Below, piece after piece: positions 1-5,396 of a stretch of DNA of 6,883 bases. A program made the translations under genes and the position numbers. The stretch lies in contig PAJD01000006.1 of assembly GCA_002705605.1 (NCBI GenBank), positions 148,139 to 155,021 on the forward strand. Reading direction: 5' to 3'. How positions within the stretch are numbered: the first letter of the stretch is position 1; the number at the start of each line of letters is the position of its first letter. The notes under the pieces were generated by a model. It saw only the letters and a list, made by a program, of their open reading frames with translations. It did not search any database and had not been told where the DNA came from. Origin of the DNA: Fidelibacterota bacterium (GTDB lineage Bacteria; Fidelibacterota; Marinisomatia; SCGC-AAA003-L08; D37C17).

Positions 1-57
1 ATGATAATATTAAACACTGTTAATACTACAGAAGGTGTTAGTTCAGCTAAAAATTAA
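1..57 (+). CDS. possible 3' end of an upstream gene (partial)
   Basis: Frame 1 is open from the first base of the window to a TAA at 55-57, giving 18 residues ending in Ser-Ser-Ala-Lys-Asn. The other five frames of this stretch contain stops, so if a coding region enters from the left this is its only route. The piece is too short to show any family, and the ATG at position 1 may be internal or coincidental. I cannot name a product. Confidence 0.3.
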   Translation: MIILNTVNTTEGVSSAKN

Positions 58-93
58 ACACTTAATAATTTACTTTAAGTAATCATTGTAATA

Positions 94-99
94 TATATT
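94..99 (+). promoter_or_regulatory. possible -10 element before the small anchored protein
   Basis: The hexamer TATATT lies 35 bases before the ATG at 135. No convincing -35 hexamer is seen 16-18 bases upstream. In such AT-rich DNA a TATATT is expected often by chance, so this is only a candidate. A weak GTGAG at 117-121 could help ribosome binding, but it is rather far from the start. Confidence 0.2.
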
Positions 100-134
100 A
101 ATTGTTGTTAAATTAAGTGAGTAATTAATATTAA

Positions 135-458
135 ATGAAATACTTATTTATTCCCATATTATTTTTATCTTTTTTACTTATAACGAATAAAAGTAAAAAC
201 CCTAAAAATACTAATGTAATTTTAAAAATATCTAATTTAAAAGAAGAAGATATACAAAAAAATTTAATAAATGAATTTAGACGGAAATCAGATATAGATT
301 ATATAGATGGGTCAGTATTAACAAAAACTGTTGTATTGCAAGTAAATGAAAGAAAATTTAATAAATCAGAAATTGAAAAATATATGCAGCGTTGGGGTTT
401 AGATATTGATGAGTATGTATTTACCAATAACACGTCTATTTCTGATATAGAAAACTAA
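135..458 (+). CDS. small secreted or membrane-anchored protein, possible HMA/ferredoxin-like fold
   Basis: This 107-residue protein has an N-terminal hydrophobic stretch (about residues 3-17) after a single lysine, consistent with a signal peptide or membrane anchor. The remainder alternates short strands and amphipathic helices: strand near 27-33, helix 36-50, strands near 54-58 and 64-70, helix 76-87, strand 91-96. That beta-alpha-beta-beta-alpha-beta order resembles the heavy-metal-associated (ferredoxin-like) fold, but there are no cysteines, so no CxxC metal site. I do not recognise a named family. The ATG at 135 is preferred because it places the hydrophobic segment at the N-terminus. 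No strong ribosome-binding site is visible. The gene ends in TAA overlapping the stop of the convergent chaperone gene. Existence is likely; the fold assignment is an inference from pattern alone. Confidence 0.7.
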   Translation: MKYLFIPILFLSFLLITNKSKNPKNTNVILKISNLKEEDIQKNLINEFRRKSDIDYIDGSVLTKTVVLQVNERKFNKSEIEKYMQRWGLDIDEYVFTNNTSISDIEN

Positions 459-2023
459 AATATTTTAGATCTTAAATCAATTATATCTAGTTTTTCTTTT
501 TCACTATTAAGCCATTGATTATAAACTTTATTCCTATTTCTAATTGTAGCCTCTGTTCTTAGCGAATCAAGGATTTCATTAAACTTATTTTCATCGAAAT
601 CATCCTTCGTTAATAGTTTTACAACAAAAACATTACTTGATGATTTTATAATTTCTGTGAAATCATTTATTTCCATAGTGTTTAAATGATTAATTAATGA
701 ATTATTCTTTCCAATTGTTTGAAAACTTCCTCCAATAGTTGATGTAATATTATTAGAGTATGAAATTAAATTATTGTTATCAGCAATTGTTTCCCAATTA
801 TTTACTTTATATTCAATGTTTTTTAATAAATTGAAGGAATAGTCTTGTTTTTTTTCTCTTTTTAAAATTCTCTCTATACTCCCTTTTACTTCATCTAGCT
901 GAGTATAAAAGCTTTTATTTGAATTTATAATATTAAATACTGCTAAGCCATTATCAGTTTGAAATGAATCTGACGTATCTCCAGCATTATTATCAAATGC
1001 AAACCTTACTGCCTGCCTAACTGCACCCATTTGGAATGGAATTCCTGAATTGTTTTTAAAGTCTTCAGTTATTTTGATTGTGTCAATTTTAGTTATATTA
1101 TATTCATTTATTGTATCTTCAAAAGAAGATGATTGAGCATCAGAAGAGAAATCAATAGATAGCTGAAGTAAGCTATCTTGCATATCAATTACTTGAATTG
1201 AATCTAAATTAGATGAATTTAAATTTTCCCAAAGAACATATTGAACAGTTATAGATTCCGAGTTGTTATACTTTTCTTCTTTATCTAGATTGTATTTTTC
1301 TAAAATTTCATCATCGCTAACTATTAAAAGTGAATCATTGATGTCATTTACTTTAACATTTAGGATATCTATACTGCAATTTAGATTATTTAATTTATAA
1401 TTATTTTTAATTTCATAATCTGATGTGCTATTTAGATTATTGAAAAAACTTTGAAGTTTTCTATCAGCTAAAAAAGTTTTTAAATAGTTTTCCCAAATAA
1501 GTAAAAGACTTTTTGCAGTATCTGGAATACCTACGTTGCTAACAGAGTATTGATAAGAATCTAAGTCAAAATTACCTTCCTCGTCTTCAAATAATCCTAG
1601 TTCTTTAAGATTGTTTTGAAATGCTACGGGAGGACTTAGTAGTAAAAAATTGTAGATTTCATCAGGTTGAACTTTAAGATTTAATTCTTCTATTTTTTGA
1701 TCTTTTATTTTTCTTTCAATAATATTATTCCAAGCAAAATCACTAGCATTTTGTTCAGCTCTAGAGTCTATGTTTCTACCTTGTTGACGAAATCTATTTA
1801 GTTGAATTTGTCTCTCATTCAAAAAGTAAGATATAGGAATGCTTTCATTTCCTACTTTACCTACATATGATCTTGTATCTATTTTCCCAAAGAAACTTTG
1901 AATTGTACCTAAAATATTAGCTCCTCCAACTAATCCTCCAACTGCCATACTAGCTACAAAAAAGAATAACAAAGTCCATAACATCCATTTTGAATTATCT
2001 CTTAATTTTGACATGCTTAACAT
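455..2023 (-). CDS. PpiD-like periplasmic folding chaperone (SurA N-terminal domain, degenerate parvulin domains)
   Basis: This 522-residue protein matches the PpiD/SurA_N_3 plan: short cytoplasmic N-terminus with the family's Lys-Leu-Arg-Asp-Asn motif (residues 6-10), one transmembrane anchor (about 13-34), then a SurA-type helical region (about 55-200) containing the characteristic stretch Ile-Ile-Glu-Arg-Lys-Ile-Lys-Asp (101-108). A parvulin-like region follows (about 257-368), recognisable by Phe-Ala-Phe (341-343) and Phe-Gln-Thr-Asp-Asn-Gly (354-359). A second weaker parvulin-like segment lies near 405-472. In active parvulins the first strand usually carries a catalytic His followed by Ile-Leu; here it reads Gln-Tyr-Val-Leu-Trp (261-265), so isomerase activity is doubtful and a holdase role for exported proteins is more likely. 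E. coli PpiD is about 620 residues, so this one is somewhat short. The first ATG is chosen over the one three codons on because AGGAG lies 9 bases before it. It follows tRNA-Ala by 28 bases. Confidence 0.88.
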   Translation of the reverse strand: MLSMSKLRDNSKWMLWTLLFFFVASMAVGGLVGGANILGTIQSFFGKIDTRSYVGKVGNESIPISYFLNERQIQLNRFRQQGRNIDSRAEQNASDFAWNNIIERKIKDQKIEELNLKVQPDEIYNFLLLSPPVAFQNNLKELGLFEDEEGNFDLDSYQYSVSNVGIPDTAKSLLLIWENYLKTFLADRKLQSFFNNLNSTSDYEIKNNYKLNNLNCSIDILNVKVNDINDSLLIVSDDEILEKYNLDKEEKYNNSESITVQYVLWENLNSSNLDSIQVIDMQDSLLQLSIDFSSDAQSSSFEDTINEYNITKIDTIKITEDFKNNSGIPFQMGAVRQAVRFAFDNNAGDTSDSFQTDNGLAVFNIINSNKSFYTQLDEVKGSIERILKREKKQDYSFNLLKNIEYKVNNWETIADNNNLISYSNNITSTIGGSFQTIGKNNSLINHLNTMEINDFTEIIKSSSNVFVVKLLTKDDFDENKFNEILDSLRTEATIRNRNKVYNQWLNSEKEKLDIIDLRSKIF

Positions 2024-2032
2024 AAAAAAATA

Positions 2033-2037
2033 CTCCT
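2033..2037 (-). promoter_or_regulatory. ribosome-binding site of the PpiD-like gene
   Basis: AGGAG on the minus strand is separated by 9 bases from the ATG at 2023. It decides between two nearby in-frame ATGs in favour of the upstream one. It is one of only two clear Shine-Dalgarno sequences in the window and lies in the short spacer after tRNA-Ala. Confidence 0.75.
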
Positions 2038-2051
2038 ATTAAATTTAAAAG

Positions 2052-2124
<73 letters not shown>

Positions 2125-2150
2125 TTAAAAAACACTCTTTAGCAAGCCTT

Positions 2151-2178
2151 AATTTATTTTTTATTGAATATTTCTCAA
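2151..2178 (-). promoter_or_regulatory. possible promoter for tRNA-Ala and the PpiD-like gene
   Basis: On the minus strand TTGAGA (2178 to 2173) and TAAATT (2156 to 2151) are 16 bases apart. They match the sigma-70 consensus hexamers at four or more positions each. Transcription would start about 20 bases before the mature tRNA. High AT content makes chance matches common. Confidence 0.35.
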
Positions 2179-2212
2179 AGAAAAAGCTTTTATTTATTAA
2201 ATTTAGGCTTAT

Positions 2213-2218
2213 TATAAT
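2213..2218 (+). promoter_or_regulatory. -10 element (TATAAT) of the rhodanese operon
   Basis: A perfect TATAAT ends 8 bases before the ATG at 2227. If used, the transcript would begin at about 2224-2227, leaving almost no 5' leader. The best -35 match 18 bases upstream is poor (TTTATT at 2189-2194). There is no Shine-Dalgarno sequence before the ATG, which fits a leaderless or near-leaderless message. Confidence 0.45.
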
Positions 2219-2226
2219 TTAGATTT

Positions 2227-2859
2227 ATGAAGATTAATTATAAAGATATAATTCAAATAATAACTATTTCGATACTGTTATCATCTTTGAGATACTTTTT
2301 CTTAGAAGATTACCCTATTTTAAAAAAATCAAAATTACAAGAAGTTGATTTGAATGTAAGTGAACTTGATAGTTTGTATTCTTTTCTTGATAATTTAGAA
2401 TCTCCTACAGTGCTAAATTTGGAACTATCTAAAATGCTTTATGATAATAATTTAGTTACTTTTATTGATGCTAGAGATATTGAATCATACAATAGCAGTC
2501 ATATACTATCATCAATAAATATACCTTATGAGTTGGTAGATCAAATCGCTACTGACTATGATTTAAAATATTTAAATGAATTGAAAGAAGATTTTACTAT
2601 TGAAATTGATATAGAGAGTTCTTCCTTTTACATAAGTCTGATTGATGGTCAATTTTATATTAGCGATAGTATTGATAAAATTAAAAACAAATCATTTTCA
2701 AGTAAAAACTTTCTAATCTATTGCGATGGTCATGGATGTAGTTTAAGCGAAGATTTAGGTTTTTATTTATATAATGAATTAGGAATAAAAGGAATACTGA
2801 TATACGAAGGAGGAATACCAGAATGGTTGGAAAGCGGGTATCCAATAAAAAATGATTAA
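2227..2859 (+). CDS. membrane-anchored rhodanese-like protein with C-x4-C active loop
   Basis: This 210-residue protein has an N-terminal membrane anchor (about residues 7-24), so its domain probably lies outside the cytoplasmic membrane. A rhodanese domain covers about 60-207: Phe-Ile-Asp-Ala-Arg (79-83), Ser-His-Ile (91-93) before Asn-Ile-Pro (98-100), the active loop beginning Tyr-Cys (165-166), and the C-terminal Tyr-Glu-Gly-Gly-Ile-Pro-Glu-Trp (193-200) followed by Gly-Tyr-Pro. The catalytic Cys166 is in place, but the loop reads Cys-Asp-Gly-His-Gly-Cys-Ser, putting Cys171 where many rhodaneses carry arginine. Two cysteines in the loop would allow disulfide or persulfide exchange. Residues 105-158 form a longer, acidic insertion before the active loop. 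Rhodaneses move sulfane sulfur, and some bind selenium. The gene opens a three-gene operon and its end overlaps the next gene by 8 bases. Confidence 0.88.
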   Translation: MKINYKDIIQIITISILLSSLRYFFLEDYPILKKSKLQEVDLNVSELDSLYSFLDNLESPTVLNLELSKMLYDNNLVTFIDARDIESYNSSHILSSINIPYELVDQIATDYDLKYLNELKEDFTIEIDIESSSFYISLIDGQFYISDSIDKIKNKSFSSKNFLIYCDGHGCSLSEDLGFYLYNELGIKGILIYEGGIPEWLESGYPIKND

Positions 2860-3298
2860 TCTATTTAAAAACATTAATTTTTTATTATTAGGAAGACTAA
2901 TCTTAGGATATGTATTTATTTATGCCAGCATTGACAAAATTATTGATCCAGTAAGTTTTTCTGATATAATAGATAATTATCATATTACTCCTGTTTTGTT
3001 AAATAATTTATTTGCTTTATTTATTCCGTGGCTTGAATTAATTATTGGATTATGTTTAATTTTTAATATAAAAGTACACGGTGCATCTTTTTTATCAATT
3101 TTATTGTTATTATGGTTTATTTTTATTTTAACTCAAGCTATTTTTAGAGGTATTAATGTTGAGTGTGGATGTTTTGACTTAAATACATCTAACTTAGATG
3201 ATTTAGAACTAAGAAAAAATATGATAAAAAGAATATTTGAAGATATAGTATTTTTAGGGATAAGTTTATATGTTAATATTAAATCTAAAAACAATTAA
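2852..3298 (+). CDS. MauE/DoxX-family membrane protein with Cys-Gly-Cys motif
   Basis: This 148-residue protein has four predicted membrane segments (about 9-26, 50-72, 77-98, 127-144). It shows the MauE/DoxX pattern: Gly-Arg-Leu-Ile-Leu-Gly (14-19), Tyr-Ala-Ser-Ile-Asp-Lys-Ile (24-30) with Asp-Pro next, Asn-Tyr (42-43), and Pro-Trp-Leu-Glu-Leu-Ile-Ile-Gly (59-66). A Cys-Gly-Cys-Phe motif (105-108) follows the third membrane segment. MauE proteins are needed for maturation of disulfide-rich methylamine dehydrogenase. Related short proteins occur beside other envelope thiol proteins, and the exact chemistry is not established. The ATG overlaps the rhodanese reading frame by 8 bases and the UshA-like gene starts directly after the stop, so translation of the three is probably coupled. 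No methylamine dehydrogenase gene is visible here, so I would not call it a methylamine gene. Confidence 0.85.
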   Translation: MINLFKNINFLLLGRLILGYVFIYASIDKIIDPVSFSDIIDNYHITPVLLNNLFALFIPWLELIIGLCLIFNIKVHGASFLSILLLLWFIFILTQAIFRGINVECGCFDLNTSNLDDLELRKNMIKRIFEDIVFLGISLYVNIKSKNN

Positions 3299-4444
3299 AT
3301 GTTAAAAATGATATATATATTATTGATGTTTTGCTTTTTATTTTCTCAAGAATCGTTTGGCAATAATGTTTTAACAATTATTGGGACAACAAATGTTCAT
3401 GGTGAAATAGATCCTTGTGGTTGAAAAAAGAAACCATTGGGCGGTCTAGCTCGAAAAGCAACTATATTGGAACAATTAAATCAAGAAGGTGTTAATCCAT
3501 TGGTTTTAGATGCAGGTGATTTGTTATTTAAGAAAAATGTTTTAGATCCTGGCGTAACCTTAGACGTTTCTAAGGTAAATGCAGAAATTATAATTGATTC
3601 ATTTAATGAGATGGGTTGTGATGCTTTTTCTCCAGGTTCAAAAGATTTTGCAGGTGGTCTTGATTTTATTTTATCTCAATATAAAAAATCAACTTTTCCA
3701 TTTCTTTCGTGTAATATAACTAATAAAACAGGTGAATTAATATTTGAACCATATGTAGTTATAGAAAAAAACAATATCAATGTTGGTATTATAGGGTTAA
3801 CATCTGTTTTTGATAATAATGAAATTGAAATTTTAGATCCCATAACATCTTTAAGAAATATATTGAAAGAAGTTAGTAATAAAAGTGATATTGTTATATT
3901 GCTTTTTAATTCCACTCAACAAGATTTAACAAAACTTTATAATAATGATTTTGATATAGATATGATTTTAAGTAGTAGAGGTAGAACTAGGTCCTCAGAT
4001 GGAGGAGCAGGAATACCAACGTATATAGCGGGTGATAGAGGCAAATTATTATATAAATTTGATTTAAATATAGTTGATAAGGATTTACCATTTATAGATT
4101 TAGCTTGGTGTGAAAATACTATAAAACGAGTTGGTGATAGATTGGAAAAAATGAAACAAGGTAATCCTAATGTAGATTTGATGCAATTATACAAAAGTGA
4201 CCAAAAAACGTTAAATAGAATTTATGGTTACCAGTCTCAGTTAAATCAAGCTAATCAATTGTTAGAAAATGCTATAAATACATTGACTTTTGAAAAGATT
4301 GAGCTTGGAAAGTTGGTTTTTGACGAACCTAATATTTTAAAAATTGTTGATAAAGGCAAAGAAAAGATTAGAGAGATAGGTGGGCCAATGTTGGATGATA
4401 AGGGTAGATTGCCCGGAGATCCACATCATGGTCACAATCATTAG
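3299..4444 (+). CDS. UshA-like exported selenoprotein (metallophosphatase fold, Sec at residue 42 via TGA 3422-3424)
   Basis: Reading from the ATG that directly follows the MauE-like stop gives 381 residues if the TGA at 3422-3424 is decoded as selenocysteine. Residues 1-21 form a signal peptide (Leu-Lys, then a hydrophobic core). Mature sequence starts with a metallophosphatase-type strand and Thr-Asn-Val-His-Gly-Glu (31-36), then Asp-Pro-Cys-Gly-Sec (38-42) and Leu-Gly-Gly-Leu-Ala-Arg-Lys-Ala-Thr (46-54). As I remember relatives, this site is Pro-Cys-Gly-Cys, so TGA replaces a cysteine. Ala-Gly-Asp (72-74) matches the second metal motif, but the Gly-Asn-His-Glu motif is Gly-Ser-Lys-Asp (113-116) and later His ligands read Phe-Asn (203-204) and Arg-Gly-Arg (227-229). 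Metal catalysis is therefore doubtful. A charged helical segment (about 295-345) and a His-rich tail (374-381) follow. Without Sec decoding the gene would begin at TTG 3437 and lose its signal peptide. I recall database families named UshA-like (seleno)protein but cannot check membership. Confidence 0.85.
3422..3424 (+). other. TGA selenocysteine codon (Sec42)
   Basis: The TGA is in frame with both the ATG at 3299 and the 3' coding sequence. It sits in Pro-Cys-Gly-TGA-Lys-Lys-Lys-Pro-Leu-Gly-Gly, one base from the Cys codon TGT. Coding character is continuous on both sides, with no frame change. All 23 Trp codons in the window's genes are TGG, which argues against TGA meaning Trp. A SECIS-like hairpin follows. 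Confidence 0.83.
3437..3454 (+). promoter_or_regulatory. bacterial SECIS-like hairpin
   Basis: The mRNA can fold as TTGGGC / loop GGTCTA / GCTCGA: six pairs (T-A, T-G, G-C, G-T, G-C, C-G) closing a six-base loop. Eighteen bases separate the TGA from the first loop G, within the 16-37 base range I know for bacterial SECIS elements. From memory, E. coli fdhF has the same 18-base distance to a GGUCU in its loop, also flanked by GC/GC pairs. Loop G and U are the bases contacted by SelB in that system. The hairpin is inside the coding sequence, as bacterial SECIS elements are. Confidence 0.75.
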
Positions 4445-4485
4445 TAAAAAAAGGTATTGGTCTTTTCATATTAATCTTTCTAAAA

Positions 4486-4516
4486 TTGAGTTCATTTAAA
4501 GTGCTTTTTTTAGGAT
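4486..4516 (+). promoter_or_regulatory. weak candidate promoter of the tRNA array
   Basis: TTGAGT (4486-4491) and TAGGAT (4511-4516) are 19 bases apart and would start transcription very near the first tRNA base. The match and spacing are poor. The 78-base gap after the UshA-like gene shows no convincing terminator, so the array could also be read from the upstream operon. Confidence 0.2.
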
Positions 4517-4522
4517 TTTATT

Positions 4523-4595
4523 GCGAAAGTAGCTCAGCTGGTAGAGCATCACGTTGCCAACGTGAGGGTCGTCGGTTCGAATCCGATCTTTCGCT
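4523..4595 (+). tRNA. tRNA-Gly (GCC)
   Basis: A 73-nucleotide cloverleaf. The acceptor GCGAAAG pairs perfectly with CTTTCGC and the discriminator is T. The anticodon arm ACGT-TGCCAAC-type loop carries GCC, and the T-arm contains GGTTCGAATCC. CCA is not encoded. It is the first of three tRNAs, 10 bases before the next. Confidence 0.97.
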
Positions 4596-4605
4596 CTAGT
4601 TTTAC

Positions 4606-4677
4606 GGCGTCGTACTCAAGCGGTAAGAGAGCAGTCTGCAAAACTGTTATGCACCAGTTCGAATCTGGTCGACGCCT
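4606..4677 (+). tRNA. tRNA-Cys (GCA)
   Basis: A 72-nucleotide cloverleaf. The acceptor GGCGTCG pairs perfectly with CGACGCC and the discriminator is T, as usual for bacterial tRNA-Cys. The anticodon loop CTGCAAA holds GCA and the T-arm has AGTTCGAATCT. CCA is not encoded. Six bases separate it from the next tRNA. Confidence 0.97.
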
Positions 4678-4683
4678 CATAAT

Positions 4684-4770
4684 GCCGAGGTGGTGAAATT
4701 GGTAGACACAAGGGACTTAAAATCCCTCGGACCATATACGTCCGTGCCGGTTCGATTCCGGCCCTCGGTA
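4684..4770 (+). tRNA. tRNA-Leu (TAA)
   Basis: An 87-nucleotide class II tRNA with a long variable arm (near 4728-4745). The acceptor GCCGAGG pairs with CCTCGGT (one G-T pair) and the discriminator is A. The anticodon loop CTTAAAA holds TAA, reading the UUA codon that is abundant in this AT-rich DNA. The T-arm has GGTTCGATTCC. CCA is not encoded. The LysE-family coding region begins about 20 bases on. Confidence 0.96.
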
Positions 4771-4789
4771 CACATTTAATTCTATATTT

Positions 4790-5395
4790 ATTATCGAACA
4801 ATTTTTACCATTAATAATCATTCATTTCTTAGCAGTTATTAGTCCTGGTCCTGATTTTGTTATTGTTACTTCTCAAAGTATCAAATATGGTAGAATTACT
4901 GCACTTAAAACTAGCTTAGGAATATCATTAGGTATATCAATCCATGTTTTATACTGCATATTTGGTTTGGATTATATTTTTATTAATAATAATTATTTTT
5001 ATAATATTATTAAGTATTTATCATTTGCTTATTTATTATTTTTATCAATATCATTAATAAATACTAAATATAATAATAAAAATACTTTACCAAACAATTC
5101 ATTGTTTAACTTAAAAAATCCATTTTTAATTGGTTTTTTAACAAATGTACTAAATCCTAAAGCTATTCTTTTTTTTGTTTCATTGTTCACTATTTTTGTT
5201 AATCAATCAACTTCTATTTATATTAAATCAATTTATGGCATTTGGATGGTACTTTCAACTGGTGTATGGTTTTGTATAGTATCAGTATTTTTTACTTCTA
5301 AATATTCAAAAAAAATTATAAATAAATATTCCATAATAATTAGTAAAATTATGGGTATAATTTTATTAGTAATTTCAATAAAGGTGATTTTATAG
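4790..5395 (+). CDS. LysE/RhtB-family amino-acid exporter, probable non-standard ATT start
   Basis: The family's N-terminal signature is present: His-Phe-Leu-Ala-Val-Ile-Ser-Pro-Gly-Pro-Asp-Phe (12-23 if ATT 4790 is residue 1), then Tyr-Gly-Arg (33-35) and a Leu-Gly-Ile-x-Leu-Gly helix. The mid-protein signature Asn-Pro-Lys-Ala-Ile-Leu-Phe-Phe is at about 122-129. Several hydrophobic segments span the whole protein, consistent with the five to six membrane helices of these exporters of amino acids or related small metabolites. Upstream of the signature the frame is open back to a TAA at 4718-4720 inside tRNA-Leu, yet contains no ATG, GTG or TTG. ATT at 4790 (or ATA at 4784) gives 201 or 203 residues, the normal family length. 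A TTG at 4967 would remove the first 59 residues and the signature, so it is rejected. No Shine-Dalgarno is visible. The stop lies one base before the next ATG. Substrate is unknown. Confidence 0.85.
   Translation: MIEQFLPLIIIHFLAVISPGPDFVIVTSQSIKYGRITALKTSLGISLGISIHVLYCIFGLDYIFINNNYFYNIIKYLSFAYLLFLSISLINTKYNNKNTLPNNSLFNLKNPFLIGFLTNVLNPKAILFFVSLFTIFVNQSTSIYIKSIYGIWMVLSTGVWFCIVSVFFTSKYSKKIINKYSIIISKIMGIILLVISIKVIL
5381..5387 (+). promoter_or_regulatory. ribosome-binding site of the Popeye-like gene
   Basis: AAGGTGA lies 9 bases before the ATG at 5397, inside the end of the LysE-family gene. It supports that start and independent initiation within the operon. Confidence 0.6.
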
Positions 5396-5396
5396 T

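Noticed and set aside
61..79. Short inverted repeat CTTAA / TTAAG
   Set aside because: Five AT-rich pairs with a nine-base loop are expected by chance in this DNA.
3422..3424. TGA read as tryptophan or glycine (alternative genetic code)
   Set aside because: All 23 Trp codons in the window's genes are TGG and this is the only in-frame TGA. Trp or Gly does not fit the Cys position, and a SECIS-like hairpin follows. No gene here ends in TGA, so stop usage alone does not settle it.
3676..3915. Minus-strand 79-residue open frame
   Set aside because: Shadow of the UshA-like gene; no start context or recognisable protein.
3937..4194. Minus-strand 85-residue open frame
   Set aside because: Shadow of the UshA-like gene, with no family features.
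3299..4444. UshA-like gene as a pseudogene broken by a nonsense mutation
   Set aside because: Frame and coding character are intact on both sides and across 381 residues, with no other stop or shift. The stop falls exactly on a redox cysteine site.
3437..4444. Gene starting at TTG 3437
   Set aside because: This start lies inside the conserved Leu-Gly-Gly-Leu-Ala-Arg segment and inside the SECIS-like hairpin, and it discards the signal peptide and first strand encoded in the same frame.
4445..4522. Terminator between the UshA-like gene and the tRNA array
   Set aside because: AAAG/CTTT type pairings occur near 4450-4466 and 4498-4508, but the stems are short, AT-only at the base and not convincing.
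4616..4801. Minus-strand 61-residue open frame over the tRNA array
   Set aside because: It is the antisense of tRNA-Cys and tRNA-Leu. The Arg-Ala-Gly-Ile-Glu-Pro-Ala-Arg type sequence is a well-known artefact of translating reversed tRNA genes.
4967..5395. LysE-family gene starting at TTG 4967
   Set aside because: The family's Ser-Pro-Gly-Pro-Asp signature and first helices are encoded in frame upstream, so this start would give a truncated protein.
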